A program made the translations under genes and the position numbers. From positions 1 through 64,000 of the forward strand of contig JAIKYQ010000065.1 of NCBI GenBank assembly GCA_024683035.1: 64,000 nucleotides of DNA, written 5' to 3'. The notes under the pieces are model-generated. The model was not told where the DNA came from. It searched no databases and saw only the letters and a program-made list of their open reading frames with translations. Positions 19,739 to 30,723 of this stretch are shown piece by piece (positions within the stretch are counted from its first letter, which is position 1; each line of letters begins with the position of its first letter). Origin of the DNA: Eubacterium sp. (lineage in GTDB: Bacteria; Bacillota; Clostridia; Lachnospirales; Lachnospiraceae).

Positions 19739-20323
19739 ATGAGCAGCAGCAGAATAGAACAGATCATTGAAGAAATTGAAGAATATGTGGAAAGCTGCCG
19801 GTATCAGCCTTTGTCGACAACCAAGATCGTCGTGAATAAAGAAGAACTGGAAGAGCTTCTTCGTGAACTGAGGCTGAAAACGCCGGATGAAATAAAACGC
19901 TATCAGAAGATCATCGGAAACAAGGACGCCATTCTGGCGGATGCCCAGTCCAAGGCGGACAATATCATAGCAGATGCGAATGCCAGAGCAGAACAGATGG
20001 TTTCCGAAACAGAGATCATGAAAACTGCCTATGCGCAGGCCAATGACACGGTCAATGCAGCCAACCAGCAGGCACAGGATATACTGGACTCGGCGCAGAC
20101 AGATGCCAACAACATCCGGACAAGTGCGATCAGCTACACAGACGAGCTCCTGTCCAATATCTCCTCCATACTGGGGAATACCATTGCCGAGGTGGGAGAA
20201 AAATACGGCGATTTCTCCTCAGCCATTCAAAGCTATTATGATCTTGTCAATCAGAACCGAAGTGAGCTGGCACCGATGGAATCCTCTGTTACTGCCGCAG
20301 TGGCAGACGACTATGACGAATAA
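19739..20323 (+). CDS. Coiled-coil protein (ATPase-subunit-like/DivIVA-like), hypothetical
   Basis: ATG 19739; long heptad-rich Ala/Gln/Asp coiled coil ADAQSKADNIIADANARAEQMV. Confidence 0.75.
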   Translation: MSSSRIEQIIEEIEEYVESCRYQPLSTTKIVVNKEELEELLRELRLKTPDEIKRYQKIIGNKDAILADAQSKADNIIADANARAEQMVSETEIMKTAYAQANDTVNAANQQAQDILDSAQTDANNIRTSAISYTDELLSNISSILGNTIAEVGEKYGDFSSAIQSYYDLVNQNRSELAPMESSVTAAVADDYDE

Positions 20324-20400
20324 AAGTATGCAGACCTGCAGCAGCTCATTCCGGCAAACGGAATGGGCTGTTTCTTTTATGCGTACAGTTGAGGTTTATT

Positions 20401-21234
20401 ATGGATATTTTACTCTGGCATAAAATTCTCCGGCCTTATGAGATGGCTGTAGATGAACTGCTGATGAAATTTCGGCATCTGAAACTGGAATACCAGCTCA
20501 GGGGAGAGTACTGCCCGATCGAGCAGGTACTCGGGCGTGTCAAAAGTGTTTCCAGTATCCTCGATAAAGTCCAGCGCAAGCAGATTCCCATGGAAGATAT
20601 GGAGGAAAAGATCGAAGATATAGCCGGTATCCGTATCATCTGCCAGTTTGTGGAAGATATCTACCGGGTTTCTTCCGTGATTTCTTCCCGGAGTGATATG
20701 CGAGTGACCGAAGTAAAGGATTATATCCGCAACCAAAAGGAAAGCGGATACCGCAGTTATCATCTGATCGTCCTGTATACCGTGCAGACGCTGGACGGCC
20801 CCAGAGATGTACAGGTAGAGATCCAGATCCGGACCATGGCCATGGATTTCTGGGCTACCGTGGAACATTCCCTGCAGTATAAGTATCAGGGGAAGATACC
20901 GGAGAAAGTGGATATCCGTCTTTCCGGGGCAGCCGAAGCGATCATTTCACTGGAAAATGAAATGTCCTCTGTCCGGAATGATATCATGGACGCACAGCTT
21001 TCTTCCAAGCTGCGTTATAATCTGGTGGAAGACATTATCGAAACCATTGAAAAGCTGTATCAGTACACGACACGGCGGGAAGTGGAAAAAGTGCAGGATG
21101 AATTCTACCGGGTCTATAAAACCAATGATATGGAAGAACTGATACGATATCACAGTGAACTGGACCGCATCGCGCAGGCATACCGCATACAGAGCAACCG
21201 GCACGGAGAAGGAGTGAAAATCATTGAGAATTGA
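20401..21234 (+). CDS. Small alarmone synthetase (RelQ/YjbM-like GTP pyrophosphokinase)
   Basis: DIAGIRIICQFVEDIYRVSSVI...VKDYIRNQKESGYRSYHLIVLYTV...VEIQIRTMAMDFWATVEHSLQYK; synthetase domain only. Confidence 0.92.
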   Translation: MDILLWHKILRPYEMAVDELLMKFRHLKLEYQLRGEYCPIEQVLGRVKSVSSILDKVQRKQIPMEDMEEKIEDIAGIRIICQFVEDIYRVSSVISSRSDMRVTEVKDYIRNQKESGYRSYHLIVLYTVQTLDGPRDVQVEIQIRTMAMDFWATVEHSLQYKYQGKIPEKVDIRLSGAAEAIISLENEMSSVRNDIMDAQLSSKLRYNLVEDIIETIEKLYQYTTRREVEKVQDEFYRVYKTNDMEELIRYHSELDRIAQAYRIQSNRHGEGVKIIEN

Positions 21235-21811
21235 AAAAGGTTCTCCCGGTTACGTCCGCGATCAGCAGCGTGTCCGTACCATCCGTACGATCCTGCTGTT
21301 TTGTGTGGTAGCCGCCGTGTTTGCCGTCGGTATGATCCTGAACAAAGGAGACCGGCGGAATATATACAGCATCGTTGCAGCCGTCGGATGTATTCCGGCA
21401 GCCATGTCTGCCGTTTCCATGGTACTGATGTGGATGCAGAAACCAGTTGAAGCTTCCCTGCCGGGAGAACTGGAAAAAAAGGCAGGACATGTAAAACTGT
21501 TGTATGAATTGTACGTCACGACAGCAGAACACAACCTGTATCTGAAAGCTGCTGCCGCAGGTGTCGAACGCATTGCTGCACTGGCGGAAATGCCGCGTAA
21601 AGAAGGTGATCTGCAGGCAGTTCTGAAGCATCTTCGGAATGCACTTACAGATTCCTGCGGTTATGTGGAAATAGAGATTACCACGAAGAAGGAAGTATTT
21701 CTGGAACTGCTGTCCGACATGGAACAGGAGTATACTGAATTCGGTGAAGAGCCGGATATGCAGGAAAAGACGGAGCAGATGGCGCGGACTCTGCTTGCAT
21801 TGTCGCTGTAG
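21224..21811 (+). CDS. Hypothetical membrane protein, two N-terminal TM helices, cytosolic C-terminus
   Basis: TTG start overlapping the alarmone synthetase 3' end by 11 nt; ILLFCVVAAVFAVGMIL and IYSIVAAVGCIPAAMSAVSMVLMWM. Confidence 0.7.
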   Translation: MRIEKGSPGYVRDQQRVRTIRTILLFCVVAAVFAVGMILNKGDRRNIYSIVAAVGCIPAAMSAVSMVLMWMQKPVEASLPGELEKKAGHVKLLYELYVTTAEHNLYLKAAAAGVERIAALAEMPRKEGDLQAVLKHLRNALTDSCGYVEIEITTKKEVFLELLSDMEQEYTEFGEEPDMQEKTEQMARTLLALSL

Positions 21812-21829
21812 ACAGGCAGAAACCGGAGT

Positions 21830-22828
21830 ATGAGAGAGATTACCATCAGGAAAGAGGAAAGCGGACAGCGTCTGGATAAGTTTCTGCGCCGGTATTTTCC
21901 TCGGGCAGGAAGCGGCTTTCTGTACAAAATGCTGCGCAAAAAGAATATTCTGCTGGATCAAAAAAAGGCAGACGGAAAGGAGATCCTGCAGGTAGGGAGC
22001 CGGATACAGATCTATTTCTCGGAGGAGACGATCCGTACTTTTCAGGAGCTGTCCGGAAACGGGGCTGTATCTGAGCGCGAATCTTCCCGTGGCAAGCCGG
22101 CTTCTCAGGAACCGGACATCGTATATCGGGACAGGCAGCTGCTGCTGGTCAATAAACCGGCCGGTCTGCTGACGCAGAAAGCAAAGAGCAGTGACTTTTC
22201 ACTGACAGAACAAATCCGCCTGTATCTGACCAGGAACGGGCTGCGTACAGAAGAAGACCGTTATTTTTACGTACCGGGTCCGGCGAATCGTCTGGACCGG
22301 AATACCAGCGGTCTGGTGGCGGTACCGCTCACGCTGGCGGCCGCCAGGGAACTCTCTGCCCTGTTTCACGATCGTACGATCGACAAAGAATACCTGGCTC
22401 TTGTCTGCGGAGCTTTTACCGGCGTACGTCATTTAAAAGCCTGGTACCGGCGCGAGGAAGTCGCGCGGAAATCGGTGATCACTTTTACGGAAGCGGAAGG
22501 AAGCAAACCGGTCGAACTGATCTGCCGGCCGCTGGAACAAAACGGGGACCACACCCTGCTCTGCGTTACACTGCTTACCGGCAAAACGCATCAGATCCGC
22601 AGTCAGCTGGCAGCTGCCGGATTTCCGATCTTCGGTGATCCAAAATACGGAACGTCATCGTCCGTGATCCGGCGGCAGTTTCTGCATGCCTGGCAGCTGA
22701 CATTTCCGAATTGCAGGGAACCGCTGGTACATATTTCCGGACGCCGTTTTCAGGCGCCGCTGCCGGATGACCTGCTTGCCGCACTGCATTATACCGGCAT
22801 CTCCGTGCCGGATGCAAACAACCTGTAA
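21830..22828 (+). CDS. RluA family pseudouridine synthase
   Basis: S4-like N-terminus; LLVNKPAGLLTQ...NRLDRNTSGLV...TGKTHQIRSQLAAAGFPIFGDPKYG. Confidence 0.93.
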   Translation: MREITIRKEESGQRLDKFLRRYFPRAGSGFLYKMLRKKNILLDQKKADGKEILQVGSRIQIYFSEETIRTFQELSGNGAVSERESSRGKPASQEPDIVYRDRQLLLVNKPAGLLTQKAKSSDFSLTEQIRLYLTRNGLRTEEDRYFYVPGPANRLDRNTSGLVAVPLTLAAARELSALFHDRTIDKEYLALVCGAFTGVRHLKAWYRREEVARKSVITFTEAEGSKPVELICRPLEQNGDHTLLCVTLLTGKTHQIRSQLAAAGFPIFGDPKYGTSSSVIRRQFLHAWQLTFPNCREPLVHISGRRFQAPLPDDLLAALHYTGISVPDANNL

Positions 22829-22880
22829 ACACAAACGATCCTGCCTACATAGATCATGAAGTGAATGAGAAGGAGACTCC

Positions 22881-23501
22881 TTGCGTAAAGACGAAGTAAT
22901 AACGGAAACAAAAACGGAAACAGAAGAAACCGAAAAAACGCCGGTGATCAAAGAAGTACTGGAGTATGTCCGGCTGATCGCAATTGTAATCGGTGCAACA
23001 CTGCTGCTGGAGGCGTTTGTGATCGTTAATGCCGTGATCCCTTCTGCATCCATGGAACCTACGATCATGACCGGCGATCATATCTTCGGAAACAGACTGT
23101 CCTATTCTTTCTCGGATCCCGAACGGTATGATATCATCATCTTCCGGTATCCGGATGATGAATCGCAGCTGTTCATCAAGCGGATCATCGGACTTCCCGG
23201 TGATAAAGTAGAGTTCCGTGACGGAGACGTATATATTAACGATTCCCCGGTACCGCTGAACGATGAATTTTGCTCAGTACAGTCTCAGACGAAACTGGAC
23301 CCCAAACGGACTTCTCTTGACAATCCGTTTTATGTTCCGGACGACTGTTATTTTGTCATGGGTGACAACCGTCTCAATTCCAAGGATTCGCGCTACTGGA
23401 AGAATCCCTTTGTGAAACGGGATAAGATTCTGGGGGAAGCGGTGTTCCGTTACTGGCCGCTTAATAAAGTCTCTGTGATCCACCGGTATGCCGAATCATG
23501 A
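22881..23501 (+). CDS. lepB: Signal peptidase I
   Basis: IPSASMEPTIMTGDHIFGNRL...FIKRIIGLPGDKVEFRDGDVYIND...FVMGDNRLNSKDSRYW. Confidence 0.97.
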   Translation: MRKDEVITETKTETEETEKTPVIKEVLEYVRLIAIVIGATLLLEAFVIVNAVIPSASMEPTIMTGDHIFGNRLSYSFSDPERYDIIIFRYPDDESQLFIKRIIGLPGDKVEFRDGDVYINDSPVPLNDEFCSVQSQTKLDPKRTSLDNPFYVPDDCYFVMGDNRLNSKDSRYWKNPFVKRDKILGEAVFRYWPLNKVSVIHRYAES

Positions 23502-24064
23502 GTACATGGAATTCCAGGGGGCTGCGCGGGTCTACTCTGGAAGAAATGATCAACCGCACGAACGAGCAATACCGGGAACAGGGTCTGGCGCTGATCCAGA
23601 AAATACCTACGCCCATTACTCCCATAAATATGGACAAGGCGAGCGGACATATCACGCTTGCCTATTTTGAGCAGAAGAGTACCGTGGATTACATTGGTTC
23701 CGTTCAGGGAATTCCGGTTTGTTTTGACGCCAAAGAATGCCGTACCGACCGGTTTCCTCTGTCCAATGTGCATCCCCATCAGATCCGTTTTATGACGGAT
23801 TTTGAAAAGCAGCACGGGATCACTTTTCTGCTTGTTTTTTATTCTTCCAGAGATCTCTATTACTATCTGACCTATAAACAGCTGATCCTTTTCTGGGAAC
23901 GGGCGCAGACGGGAGGAAGAAAAAGCTTCCTATTTGAAGAACTGGATCCCGGGTTTGTCATTCCGCACCATCCTGGCGTGCTGGTGCCTTACCTGGATGT
24001 GCTGCAGCGTGATCTGACACAGAGGGACGAAGAAAACACGGTTGACAGCAGTTTCATACAATAG
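23498..24064 (+). CDS. recU: Holliday junction resolvase RecU
   Basis: MSTWNSRGLRGSTLEEMINRTNEQYREQGLALIQKIPTPITPINM...FDAKEC...HQIRFMTDFEKQHGITFLLV. Confidence 0.93.
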   Translation: MSTWNSRGLRGSTLEEMINRTNEQYREQGLALIQKIPTPITPINMDKASGHITLAYFEQKSTVDYIGSVQGIPVCFDAKECRTDRFPLSNVHPHQIRFMTDFEKQHGITFLLVFYSSRDLYYYLTYKQLILFWERAQTGGRKSFLFEELDPGFVIPHHPGVLVPYLDVLQRDLTQRDEENTVDSSFIQ

Positions 24065-24109
24065 TATAGTAGCATGGTAGCACACTAAAGTATTGTCGGG
24101 ATATGTAAA

Positions 24110-25378
24110 ATGAAAAAACGAATTCATACACCGGAAGGTGTACGTGACATTTTCGGAATGGAATGTGACCGGAAGCGCTATCTGGAACGGCAGATTGAAA
24201 AACTGTTCCGTTCTTACGGGTACCAGTCCATTGAAACACCGACCTGTGAATTCCTGCAGGTTTTTGATCAGGAGATCGGAACCACGCCGGTCAAAGAGCT
24301 GTATCGTTTTTTTGACAGAGAGGGAAATACACTGGCACTTAGGCCGGATTTTACGCCTTCCGTTGCCCGTGCCGCTTCTATGTATTTTTCGGAAGAGGAC
24401 ATGCCGCTTCGTTTTTGTTACCGGGGCAATGTTTTCATCAATCCGGGCGGTCTGCAGGGAAGGCTCAGGGAAAGCACACAGATGGGTGTTGAGTACCTGA
24501 ACGACAACAGTGCCGGTGCAGATGCAGAAATCCTGTCCCTTGTCATATCACTGATGAAAAAAACGGGTCTGCAGGATTTTCAGATTACAGTCGGCAATGT
24601 CAATTATTTTAATGCACTGACCGAGGAAGCCGGACTGGTGGAAGACGAGGTTGCCGAACTGCGGGATCTGCTGTGCATGCAGAATCGATTCGGCGCGCAG
24701 TCTTATATAGAAAACCTGCCCGTAAAGAAGGGGCTTTCGGAGGCTCTATATCGTCTGCCGGAGCTGTTCGGGGATGCCTCTCTGCTGGAAAAAGCCGAAG
24801 CTGCGGCGCCCAATGCGGCTGCCCGGGAGGCGGTTTTACGCCTGCTGCAGATCCATGACCGCTTAAAGACATACGGCATGGAAAACTACGTCACATATGA
24901 CCTGGGCATGATTTCCGCTTTTCAGTATTATACCGGTATCATCTTTCAGGCTTATACATACGGATCCGGAGAAGCGCTGATCAAAGGCGGCAGGTACGAC
25001 AACCTGCTGCAGCTGTTCGGAAAGCATGCCTCGGCGATCGGATTTGTTACACAGGTGGATTCACTTCTTACGGCACTGGAGAGAAGGAATATTACCATGC
25101 CGGTAACCGATATTAAAACCATGCTGCTGTATCTGCCCGAGATGGAAGAATACGCAATCCGATATGCGGCCCTGGAGCGGAGCGGCGGAAAGGATACCGC
25201 CTGCGTGCGCTTTGATCCGGAGAAAACGCTGGAAGATTACAGTGCCTACGGGCAGCGCAATCAGTTCTGCGAAATTGTGTTCCTCTGTTCTGAAACGGAA
25301 GGATATGCCGTCGATCTGCAGACCGGAGAAAAGAAAAGCCTTACTTTGCCGCAGTTAGAGGAGGGATGCCGCTCATGA
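24110..25378 (+). CDS. hisZ: ATP phosphoribosyltransferase regulatory subunit
   Basis: HisRS-like without anticodon domain: HTPEGVRDIFGMECDRKRYLERQIEKLFRSYGYQSIETPT...RPDFTPSVAR; followed by short-form hisG. Confidence 0.93.
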   Translation: MKKRIHTPEGVRDIFGMECDRKRYLERQIEKLFRSYGYQSIETPTCEFLQVFDQEIGTTPVKELYRFFDREGNTLALRPDFTPSVARAASMYFSEEDMPLRFCYRGNVFINPGGLQGRLRESTQMGVEYLNDNSAGADAEILSLVISLMKKTGLQDFQITVGNVNYFNALTEEAGLVEDEVAELRDLLCMQNRFGAQSYIENLPVKKGLSEALYRLPELFGDASLLEKAEAAAPNAAAREAVLRLLQIHDRLKTYGMENYVTYDLGMISAFQYYTGIIFQAYTYGSGEALIKGGRYDNLLQLFGKHASAIGFVTQVDSLLTALERRNITMPVTDIKTMLLYLPEMEEYAIRYAALERSGGKDTACVRFDPEKTLEDYSAYGQRNQFCEIVFLCSETEGYAVDLQTGEKKSLTLPQLEEGCRS

Positions 25379-26022
25379 GAAAACTGACGATCGCTCTGAC
25401 AAAAGGCCGGCTGGCAGATCAGACCCTGCATCTTCTGGAACAGGTAGGGATTTCCTGCGAAGAAATGAAGGAGCCCGGTACCAGGAAGCTGATCTTTACC
25501 AATGAAGAGACCGGCGTCCGTTTCTTTCTGGCCAAGGGGCCGGATGTTCCTACGTATGTGGAATACGGTGCGGCGGATATCGGGATCGTCGGGAAAGACA
25601 CGATCCTGGAGGAAAACCGGAAAGTCTATGAAGTGTTGGATCTGGGATTCGGACGCTGCCGTATGTGTGTCTGCGGACCTCCGGAAGCGGCTGAACTGCT
25701 GCGGCACAATCAGCTGATCCGGGTTGCCACCAAATATCCGGGGATTGCTAAGGAGCATTTTTATAACACCCGGAATCAGACGGTAGAACTGATCAAACTG
25801 AATGGTTCGATTGAACTGGCTCCGATCGTCGGTCTGGCCGAGGTGATCGTTGATATCGTAGAGACCGGCAGTACACTGCGTGAAAACGGACTGACCGTAC
25901 TGGAAGAAATCTGTCCGCTTTCTGCCCGTATGATCGTCAATCCGGTCAGTATGAGAATGGACAACAGGCGCATAACACAGCTGATTCAGTCATTAAGGGA
26001 AATACTGGGGAAAATGTCATGA
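25375..26022 (+). CDS. hisG: ATP phosphoribosyltransferase, short form
   Basis: [26 protein letters not shown]...[20 protein letters not shown]...[16 protein letters not shown]. Confidence 0.96.
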   Translation: MRKLTIALTKGRLADQTLHLLEQVGISCEEMKEPGTRKLIFTNEETGVRFFLAKGPDVPTYVEYGAADIGIVGKDTILEENRKVYEVLDLGFGRCRMCVCGPPEAAELLRHNQLIRVATKYPGIAKEHFYNTRNQTVELIKLNGSIELAPIVGLAEVIVDIVETGSTLRENGLTVLEEICPLSARMIVNPVSMRMDNRRITQLIQSLREILGKMS

Positions 26023-27311
26023 AATATATAACTCTGAATGCAGAAAACAAAAACACCGTCCTGAAAGAACTGCAGAACAGAAGCCCGGAAGTGTTTGAAG
26101 AACAGGAACGTACCGTGCGCAGGATCCTGGAAGAGGTCCGTGCCAGAGGGGATGAGGCGGTACTGGACTATACAGAACAGTTTGACGGTATCCGCATGAA
26201 CGCGTCGGATCTGCCTGTCTCGGATTCAGAAATAGAGGAGGCATACCGAAACGTTGCTCCGGAACTGATCGAAGTCATTCGGAAGGCACTGGTCAATATC
26301 CGGGCGTTTCACGAAAAACAGAAAAGAAACAGCTGGATCACCACTTCGGAAGACGGGACCATGCTCGGTGTCCGTTATCTTCCCGTGGAGCGAGCCGGCG
26401 TATATGTTCCCGGCGGAAAAGCAGCCTATCCGTCTTCTGTATTGATGAACATCGTGCCTGCCAAAGTGGCAGGAGTGCAGGAAATCATTATGACGACTCC
26501 CTGCGGAAAAGACGGGTCCGTCAATCCGGCTGTACTGGTAGCCGCTAAAGAAGCGGGTGCGGACAGGGTTTTCAAAGCCGGGGGCGCGCAGGCGGTAGCT
26601 GCACTGGCTTATGGTACGGAAACCATCCCGCGTGTTGACAAGATCGTCGGACCCGGCAATATCTATGTGGCCCTGGCGAAAAAGGCGGTATTCGGAAGTG
26701 TGAGTATTGACTCGGTTGCCGGCCCCAGTGAAATCCTGGTCCTTGCAGACGAAACGGCCAATCCCCGGTTTGTCGCCGCCGATCTGCTTTCGCAGGCAGA
26801 GCATGATGAAATGGCCTCTGCCGTACTGATCACGACCAGTGAAAAAGTGGCGGAACAGACACAGGAAGAGATCCGCGGCTTTCTGCAGACACTCTCCAGA
26901 AAAGACATTATCTCCCGTTCGCTGGAGCAGTTCGGCTATATTCTTCTGGCGGGATCCATGGAGGACGCTATTGAGGCAGCCAATGCCTTTGCCCCGGAAC
27001 ATCTGGAGATCCAGACGGCGGATCCTCTTGGTGTGATGACGCGCATACGCCATGCCGGTGCGATCTTCCTCGGGTCCTACAGCAGCGAACCGCTTGGAGA
27101 TTACTTTGCCGGTCCGAACCATGTTCTTCCGACAAGTGGGACAGCCCGTTTCTTTTCTCCGCTGAGTGTCGACGATTTTATGAAAAAATCGAGTATTATC
27201 CAGTATTCGGAAGAAGCACTCCGCAGAGTACATCGGGATATCGAACAATTTGCTATGTGCGAACAGCTGACAGCACATGCCAATTCCATTGCCGTACGGT
27301 TTGAACAGTAA
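26019..27311 (+). CDS. hisD: Histidinol dehydrogenase
   Basis: [31 protein letters not shown]...[19 protein letters not shown]...QAEHDE...[20 protein letters not shown]. Confidence 0.97.
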   Translation: MKYITLNAENKNTVLKELQNRSPEVFEEQERTVRRILEEVRARGDEAVLDYTEQFDGIRMNASDLPVSDSEIEEAYRNVAPELIEVIRKALVNIRAFHEKQKRNSWITTSEDGTMLGVRYLPVERAGVYVPGGKAAYPSSVLMNIVPAKVAGVQEIIMTTPCGKDGSVNPAVLVAAKEAGADRVFKAGGAQAVAALAYGTETIPRVDKIVGPGNIYVALAKKAVFGSVSIDSVAGPSEILVLADETANPRFVAADLLSQAEHDEMASAVLITTSEKVAEQTQEEIRGFLQTLSRKDIISRSLEQFGYILLAGSMEDAIEAANAFAPEHLEIQTADPLGVMTRIRHAGAIFLGSYSSEPLGDYFAGPNHVLPTSGTARFFSPLSVDDFMKKSSIIQYSEEALRRVHRDIEQFAMCEQLTAHANSIAVRFEQ

Positions 27312-27324
27312 GAGGAGAGTATAT

Positions 27325-27912
27325 ATGGATCGTAAAGCGGAAATAAACCGAAAGACAAAAGAAACGTCGGTTTCTGTCCTGTTGGACCTGGACGGAAAAG
27401 GCGAGTCTGCCATACAGACAGGAGTCGGCTTTTTTGATCACATGCTGGAAGGTTTTGCCCGGCACGGCCTGTTTGATCTGAAGGTCTGCGTTACGGGAGA
27501 TCTGCAGGTAGATGATCATCATACGATCGAAGACACCGGTATTGTACTCGGGACTGCTATTCGGGAAGCGATCGGTGACAAACAGGGCATACGGCGTTAT
27601 GGCAGTTCCATTCTTCCCATGGATGAGACACTGGTCATGACAGCGCTGGATCTGGGCGGCCGCCCCTGGTTTTCCTTTGACGGGAGCTTTTCAACGGAAC
27701 GCTGCGGCGATATGGGAACCCAGATGGTCCGGGAATTTTTCTATGCTGTTTCCTATACAGCCGGCATGAATCTGCATATGCGCATACTGGAAGGCCGGAA
27801 CGATCATCATAAGATCGAAGCGCTGTTCAAATCCTTTGCCCGTGCTCTGGATGAAGCTGTTTCGATCGATCCGCGGATCGCAGGCATTCTGTCGACCAAG
27901 GGCAGTCTGTGA
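27325..27912 (+). CDS. hisB: Imidazoleglycerol-phosphate dehydratase
   Basis: [21 protein letters not shown]...[14 protein letters not shown]...[20 protein letters not shown]. Confidence 0.97.
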   Translation: MDRKAEINRKTKETSVSVLLDLDGKGESAIQTGVGFFDHMLEGFARHGLFDLKVCVTGDLQVDDHHTIEDTGIVLGTAIREAIGDKQGIRRYGSSILPMDETLVMTALDLGGRPWFSFDGSFSTERCGDMGTQMVREFFYAVSYTAGMNLHMRILEGRNDHHKIEALFKSFARALDEAVSIDPRIAGILSTKGSL

Positions 27913-27923
27913 AAGGAGAAAGC

Positions 27924-28910
27924 ATGACATCAGGGTGTGAGATAACTACTATACAGCTGCAGGACGGTTTCAGTCCGGATGCGGTCATGGCGTGCGTGTA
28001 CACTGCCCGGAATGGAACAGCAAAAGCAATTCTGACGGAGGACCTGACGACAGAAGACTCCTATCATGAGCAGGCTGTCGGTCTGATCCGCAGGATCGCA
28101 AAAGAAGGTATGCTCCCGGTTTACGGCAAAGGACATGTCAGACGACTGGAAGATGTTAAAAAGCTTCTGTATGCCGGCTGCATTGCCGTGCTCCTTCCGG
28201 AGGAGCATCCGGTCCTTCCGGAAGCACAGGCGCGTTTCGGAAAGGATCGTGTCCTTGCAGGTGATATGCCAGTACAGGAAGTATCCTCTTCCGTAACCTG
28301 GGCAGACTGCAGCCCGGACGAAAAAGGCCTGGTTCCGTGCATCGTACAGGAAGAGACGACCGGTGAGGTGCTGATGCTGGCCTATATGAACGAAGAGGCC
28401 TTTTATCTTACGCTGCAGACCGGCCGCATGACCTACTGGAGCCGGAGCCGTCAGGAGATCTGGGTCAAGGGACTTACATCCGGACACTTTCAGTTTATCC
28501 GTTCCCTTTCCCTGGACTGTGACGGAGATACCCTGCTGGCAAAAGTGCGGCAGCTCGGAGCAGCCTGCCATACAGGAAATCATTCCTGTTTCTACCGGGA
28601 TCTGTACCGGCTCGGACATCCGGCAGCGGATCCGCAGAAAGTGCTGCAGGATGTCTATGCTGTCATAGCGGACAGAAAAATTCATCCGCGTGAAGGTTCC
28701 TACACGAATTATCTGTTTGATAAAGGCATAGACAAAATACTCAAAAAAGTCGGCGAGGAAGCGGCAGAAACGATCATTGCGGCCAAGAATCCGGACCGGA
28801 CAGAAAGCATCTATGAGATTGCCGATCTGCTGTATCACCTGATGGTCCTGATGTGTGAAAAAGAGCTCACCTGGGATGATATTGCCGGCGAGCTGGCAGA
28901 CAGGGAGTGA
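27924..28910 (+). CDS. hisIE: Bifunctional phosphoribosyl-AMP cyclohydrolase/phosphoribosyl-ATP pyrophosphatase with HisA/HisF-like N-terminal segment
   Basis: ATG 27924 with AAGGAG upstream; His[39 protein letters not shown]; His[18 protein letters not shown]-terminus [39 protein letters not shown] resembles a (beta-alpha) unit of HisF. Confidence 0.92.
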   Translation: MTSGCEITTIQLQDGFSPDAVMACVYTARNGTAKAILTEDLTTEDSYHEQAVGLIRRIAKEGMLPVYGKGHVRRLEDVKKLLYAGCIAVLLPEEHPVLPEAQARFGKDRVLAGDMPVQEVSSSVTWADCSPDEKGLVPCIVQEETTGEVLMLAYMNEEAFYLTLQTGRMTYWSRSRQEIWVKGLTSGHFQFIRSLSLDCDGDTLLAKVRQLGAACHTGNHSCFYRDLYRLGHPAADPQKVLQDVYAVIADRKIHPREGSYTNYLFDKGIDKILKKVGEEAAETIIAAKNPDRTESIYEIADLLYHLMVLMCEKELTWDDIAGELADRE

Positions 28911-28915
28911 TCCTT

Positions 28916-29389
28916 ATGAGAGTATCGATCTTTACGGACGGTTCGGCACGCGGCAATCCGGACGGACCGGGCGGATACGGCTGCCTGCTGCGTTATGTGG
29001 ATCCGCAGGGCGGTATACATGAAAAAGAGCTGTCGCAGGGATATGAAAAGACCACCAATAACCGGATGGAGCTGATGGCGGCCATAGCCGGTCTGGAAGC
29101 CCTGAATCGTCCCTGCGAAGTGGATCTGTATTCCGATTCCCAGTACCTGATAAAAGCTTTCACGGAACACTGGATCGAGAGCTGGCAGAAAAAAAACTGG
29201 ACACGCGGAAAAAAAGAGCCGGTCAAAAACGTCGATCTGTGGAAGCGGCTGCTGGCGGCAGCCGAATCCCATACGATCAGCTGGCACTGGGTGCGGGGGC
29301 ATAACGGTCATCCGGAAAACGAACGGTGTGATGCGCTTGCCACGGCCGCTGCCGACAGGGAAGACCGGATTCCGGATCCCGGCTGTTGA
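28916..29389 (+). CDS. rnhA: Ribonuclease HI
   Basis: [27 protein letters not shown]...[15 protein letters not shown]...[10 protein letters not shown]...[20 protein letters not shown]. Confidence 0.96.
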   Translation: MRVSIFTDGSARGNPDGPGGYGCLLRYVDPQGGIHEKELSQGYEKTTNNRMELMAAIAGLEALNRPCEVDLYSDSQYLIKAFTEHWIESWQKKNWTRGKKEPVKNVDLWKRLLAAAESHTISWHWVRGHNGHPENERCDALATAAADREDRIPDPGC

Positions 29390-29469
29390 CGAATCGGCTG
29401 TATGTACGGTAATATAATACGGTTGAAAATATATATTAACAGATAAAGGTTCGGGAGGCATATACAGCC

Positions 29470-30696
29470 ATGCAGATTTATGAAGAATTACAGGCCCGCG
29501 GCCTGATCGCCCAGGTAACCGATGAGGATTCGGTCCGGGAGCTGGTCAACGCCGGCAAGGCAACTTTTTATATTGGATTTGATCCTACAGCCGACAGCCT
29601 GCATGTCGGTCATTTTATGGCGCTTTGTCTGATGAAGCGTCTGCAGATGGCAGGTAATAAGCCAATCGCGCTGCTGGGTGGCGGAACCGGTATGATCGGT
29701 GACCCTTCCGGCAAAACAGATATGCGCAAGATGATGACTCGGGAGACGATCGAGCATAACATTTCCTGCTTCCGGAAACAGATGGAACGGTTTATTGAAT
29801 TTGGCGAGAATAAAGCCATCATGGTCAATAATGCCGACTGGCTGCTGGATCTGAACTATATTGATTTTCTGCGGGAAGTCGGGCCGCATTTCACAGTCAA
29901 CCGGATGCTGACGGCAGAATGCTATAAACAGCGCTGGGAAAAGGGACTCACGTTCTTCGAATTCAATTATATGCTGATGCAGGCCTATGATTTCTTTAAA
30001 CTGTACACCGATTATGGCTGCAATCTGGAGTTCGGAGGAGACGACCAGTGGAGCAATATGCTGGCCGGTACGGAACTGATCCGCAGAAAACTTGGAAAAG
30101 ATGCGGAAGCGATGACCATCACGCTGCTGCTGAATTCCGAAGGCAAAAAAATGGGCAAAACCGAACGGGGAGCCGTCTGGCTGGATCCGGACAAAACATC
30201 TCCCTATGAGTTCTATCAGTATTGGCGGAATGTAGGTGATGCCGATGTGCTGAAATGCATACGCCTGCTGACCTTCCTGCCTTTGGAGCAGATCGATGAG
30301 ATGAAAGACTGGGAGGGCAGCCAGCTGAACCGTGCCAAAGAGATCCTGGCCAAAGAGCTGACCACGCTGGTACACGGCGAAGAAGAAGCGGTCAAAGCCG
30401 AAGCCGGAGCCAGAGCTCTGTTCGGCGGAGGTGCCGCGGATGCGGAGATTCCGGAAGTCGTATTGGAAGAGACGGATTTCCAGGAGGATGCCTGTGATCT
30501 CATTTCCATTCTGGTAAAAGCCGGACTGGCCGGTACACGTTCGGAAGGCCGCCGGGCGATCGAACAGGGCGGCGTCTCATTGGACGGCGAAAAGATCACA
30601 GATGTGAAAGCAGTCATCGCCAGAGAAAACATTCCGGAAGAAGGCATTCTGCTTCGAAAAGGAAAGAAGAATTATAAAAAAATCGTTGTGCGCTGA
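29470..30696 (+). CDS. tyrS: Tyrosyl-tRNA synthetase
   Basis: [20 protein letters not shown] (HIGH-like), [12 protein letters not shown] (KMSKS-like), C-terminal S4 domain. Confidence 0.97.
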   Translation: MQIYEELQARGLIAQVTDEDSVRELVNAGKATFYIGFDPTADSLHVGHFMALCLMKRLQMAGNKPIALLGGGTGMIGDPSGKTDMRKMMTRETIEHNISCFRKQMERFIEFGENKAIMVNNADWLLDLNYIDFLREVGPHFTVNRMLTAECYKQRWEKGLTFFEFNYMLMQAYDFFKLYTDYGCNLEFGGDDQWSNMLAGTELIRRKLGKDAEAMTITLLLNSEGKKMGKTERGAVWLDPDKTSPYEFYQYWRNVGDADVLKCIRLLTFLPLEQIDEMKDWEGSQLNRAKEILAKELTTLVHGEEEAVKAEAGARALFGGGAADAEIPEVVLEETDFQEDACDLISILVKAGLAGTRSEGRRAIEQGGVSLDGEKITDVKAVIARENIPEEGILLRKGKKNYKKIVVR

Positions 30697-30723
30697 TCAG
30701 TGCCGATTGCAGGAGGACATAAA

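Noticed and set aside
24065-24109. Possible T-box or attenuator ahead of the his genes
   Set aside because: Only about 45 nt separate recU and hisZ; too short for a T-box and no UGGN antiterminator bulge was seen. tyrS (80-nt upstream gap) likewise shows no T-box.
26226-27413. 395-aa minus-strand ORF antisense to hisD
   Set aside because: hisD is unambiguous; the antisense frame has no SD-supported start or recognisable domain.
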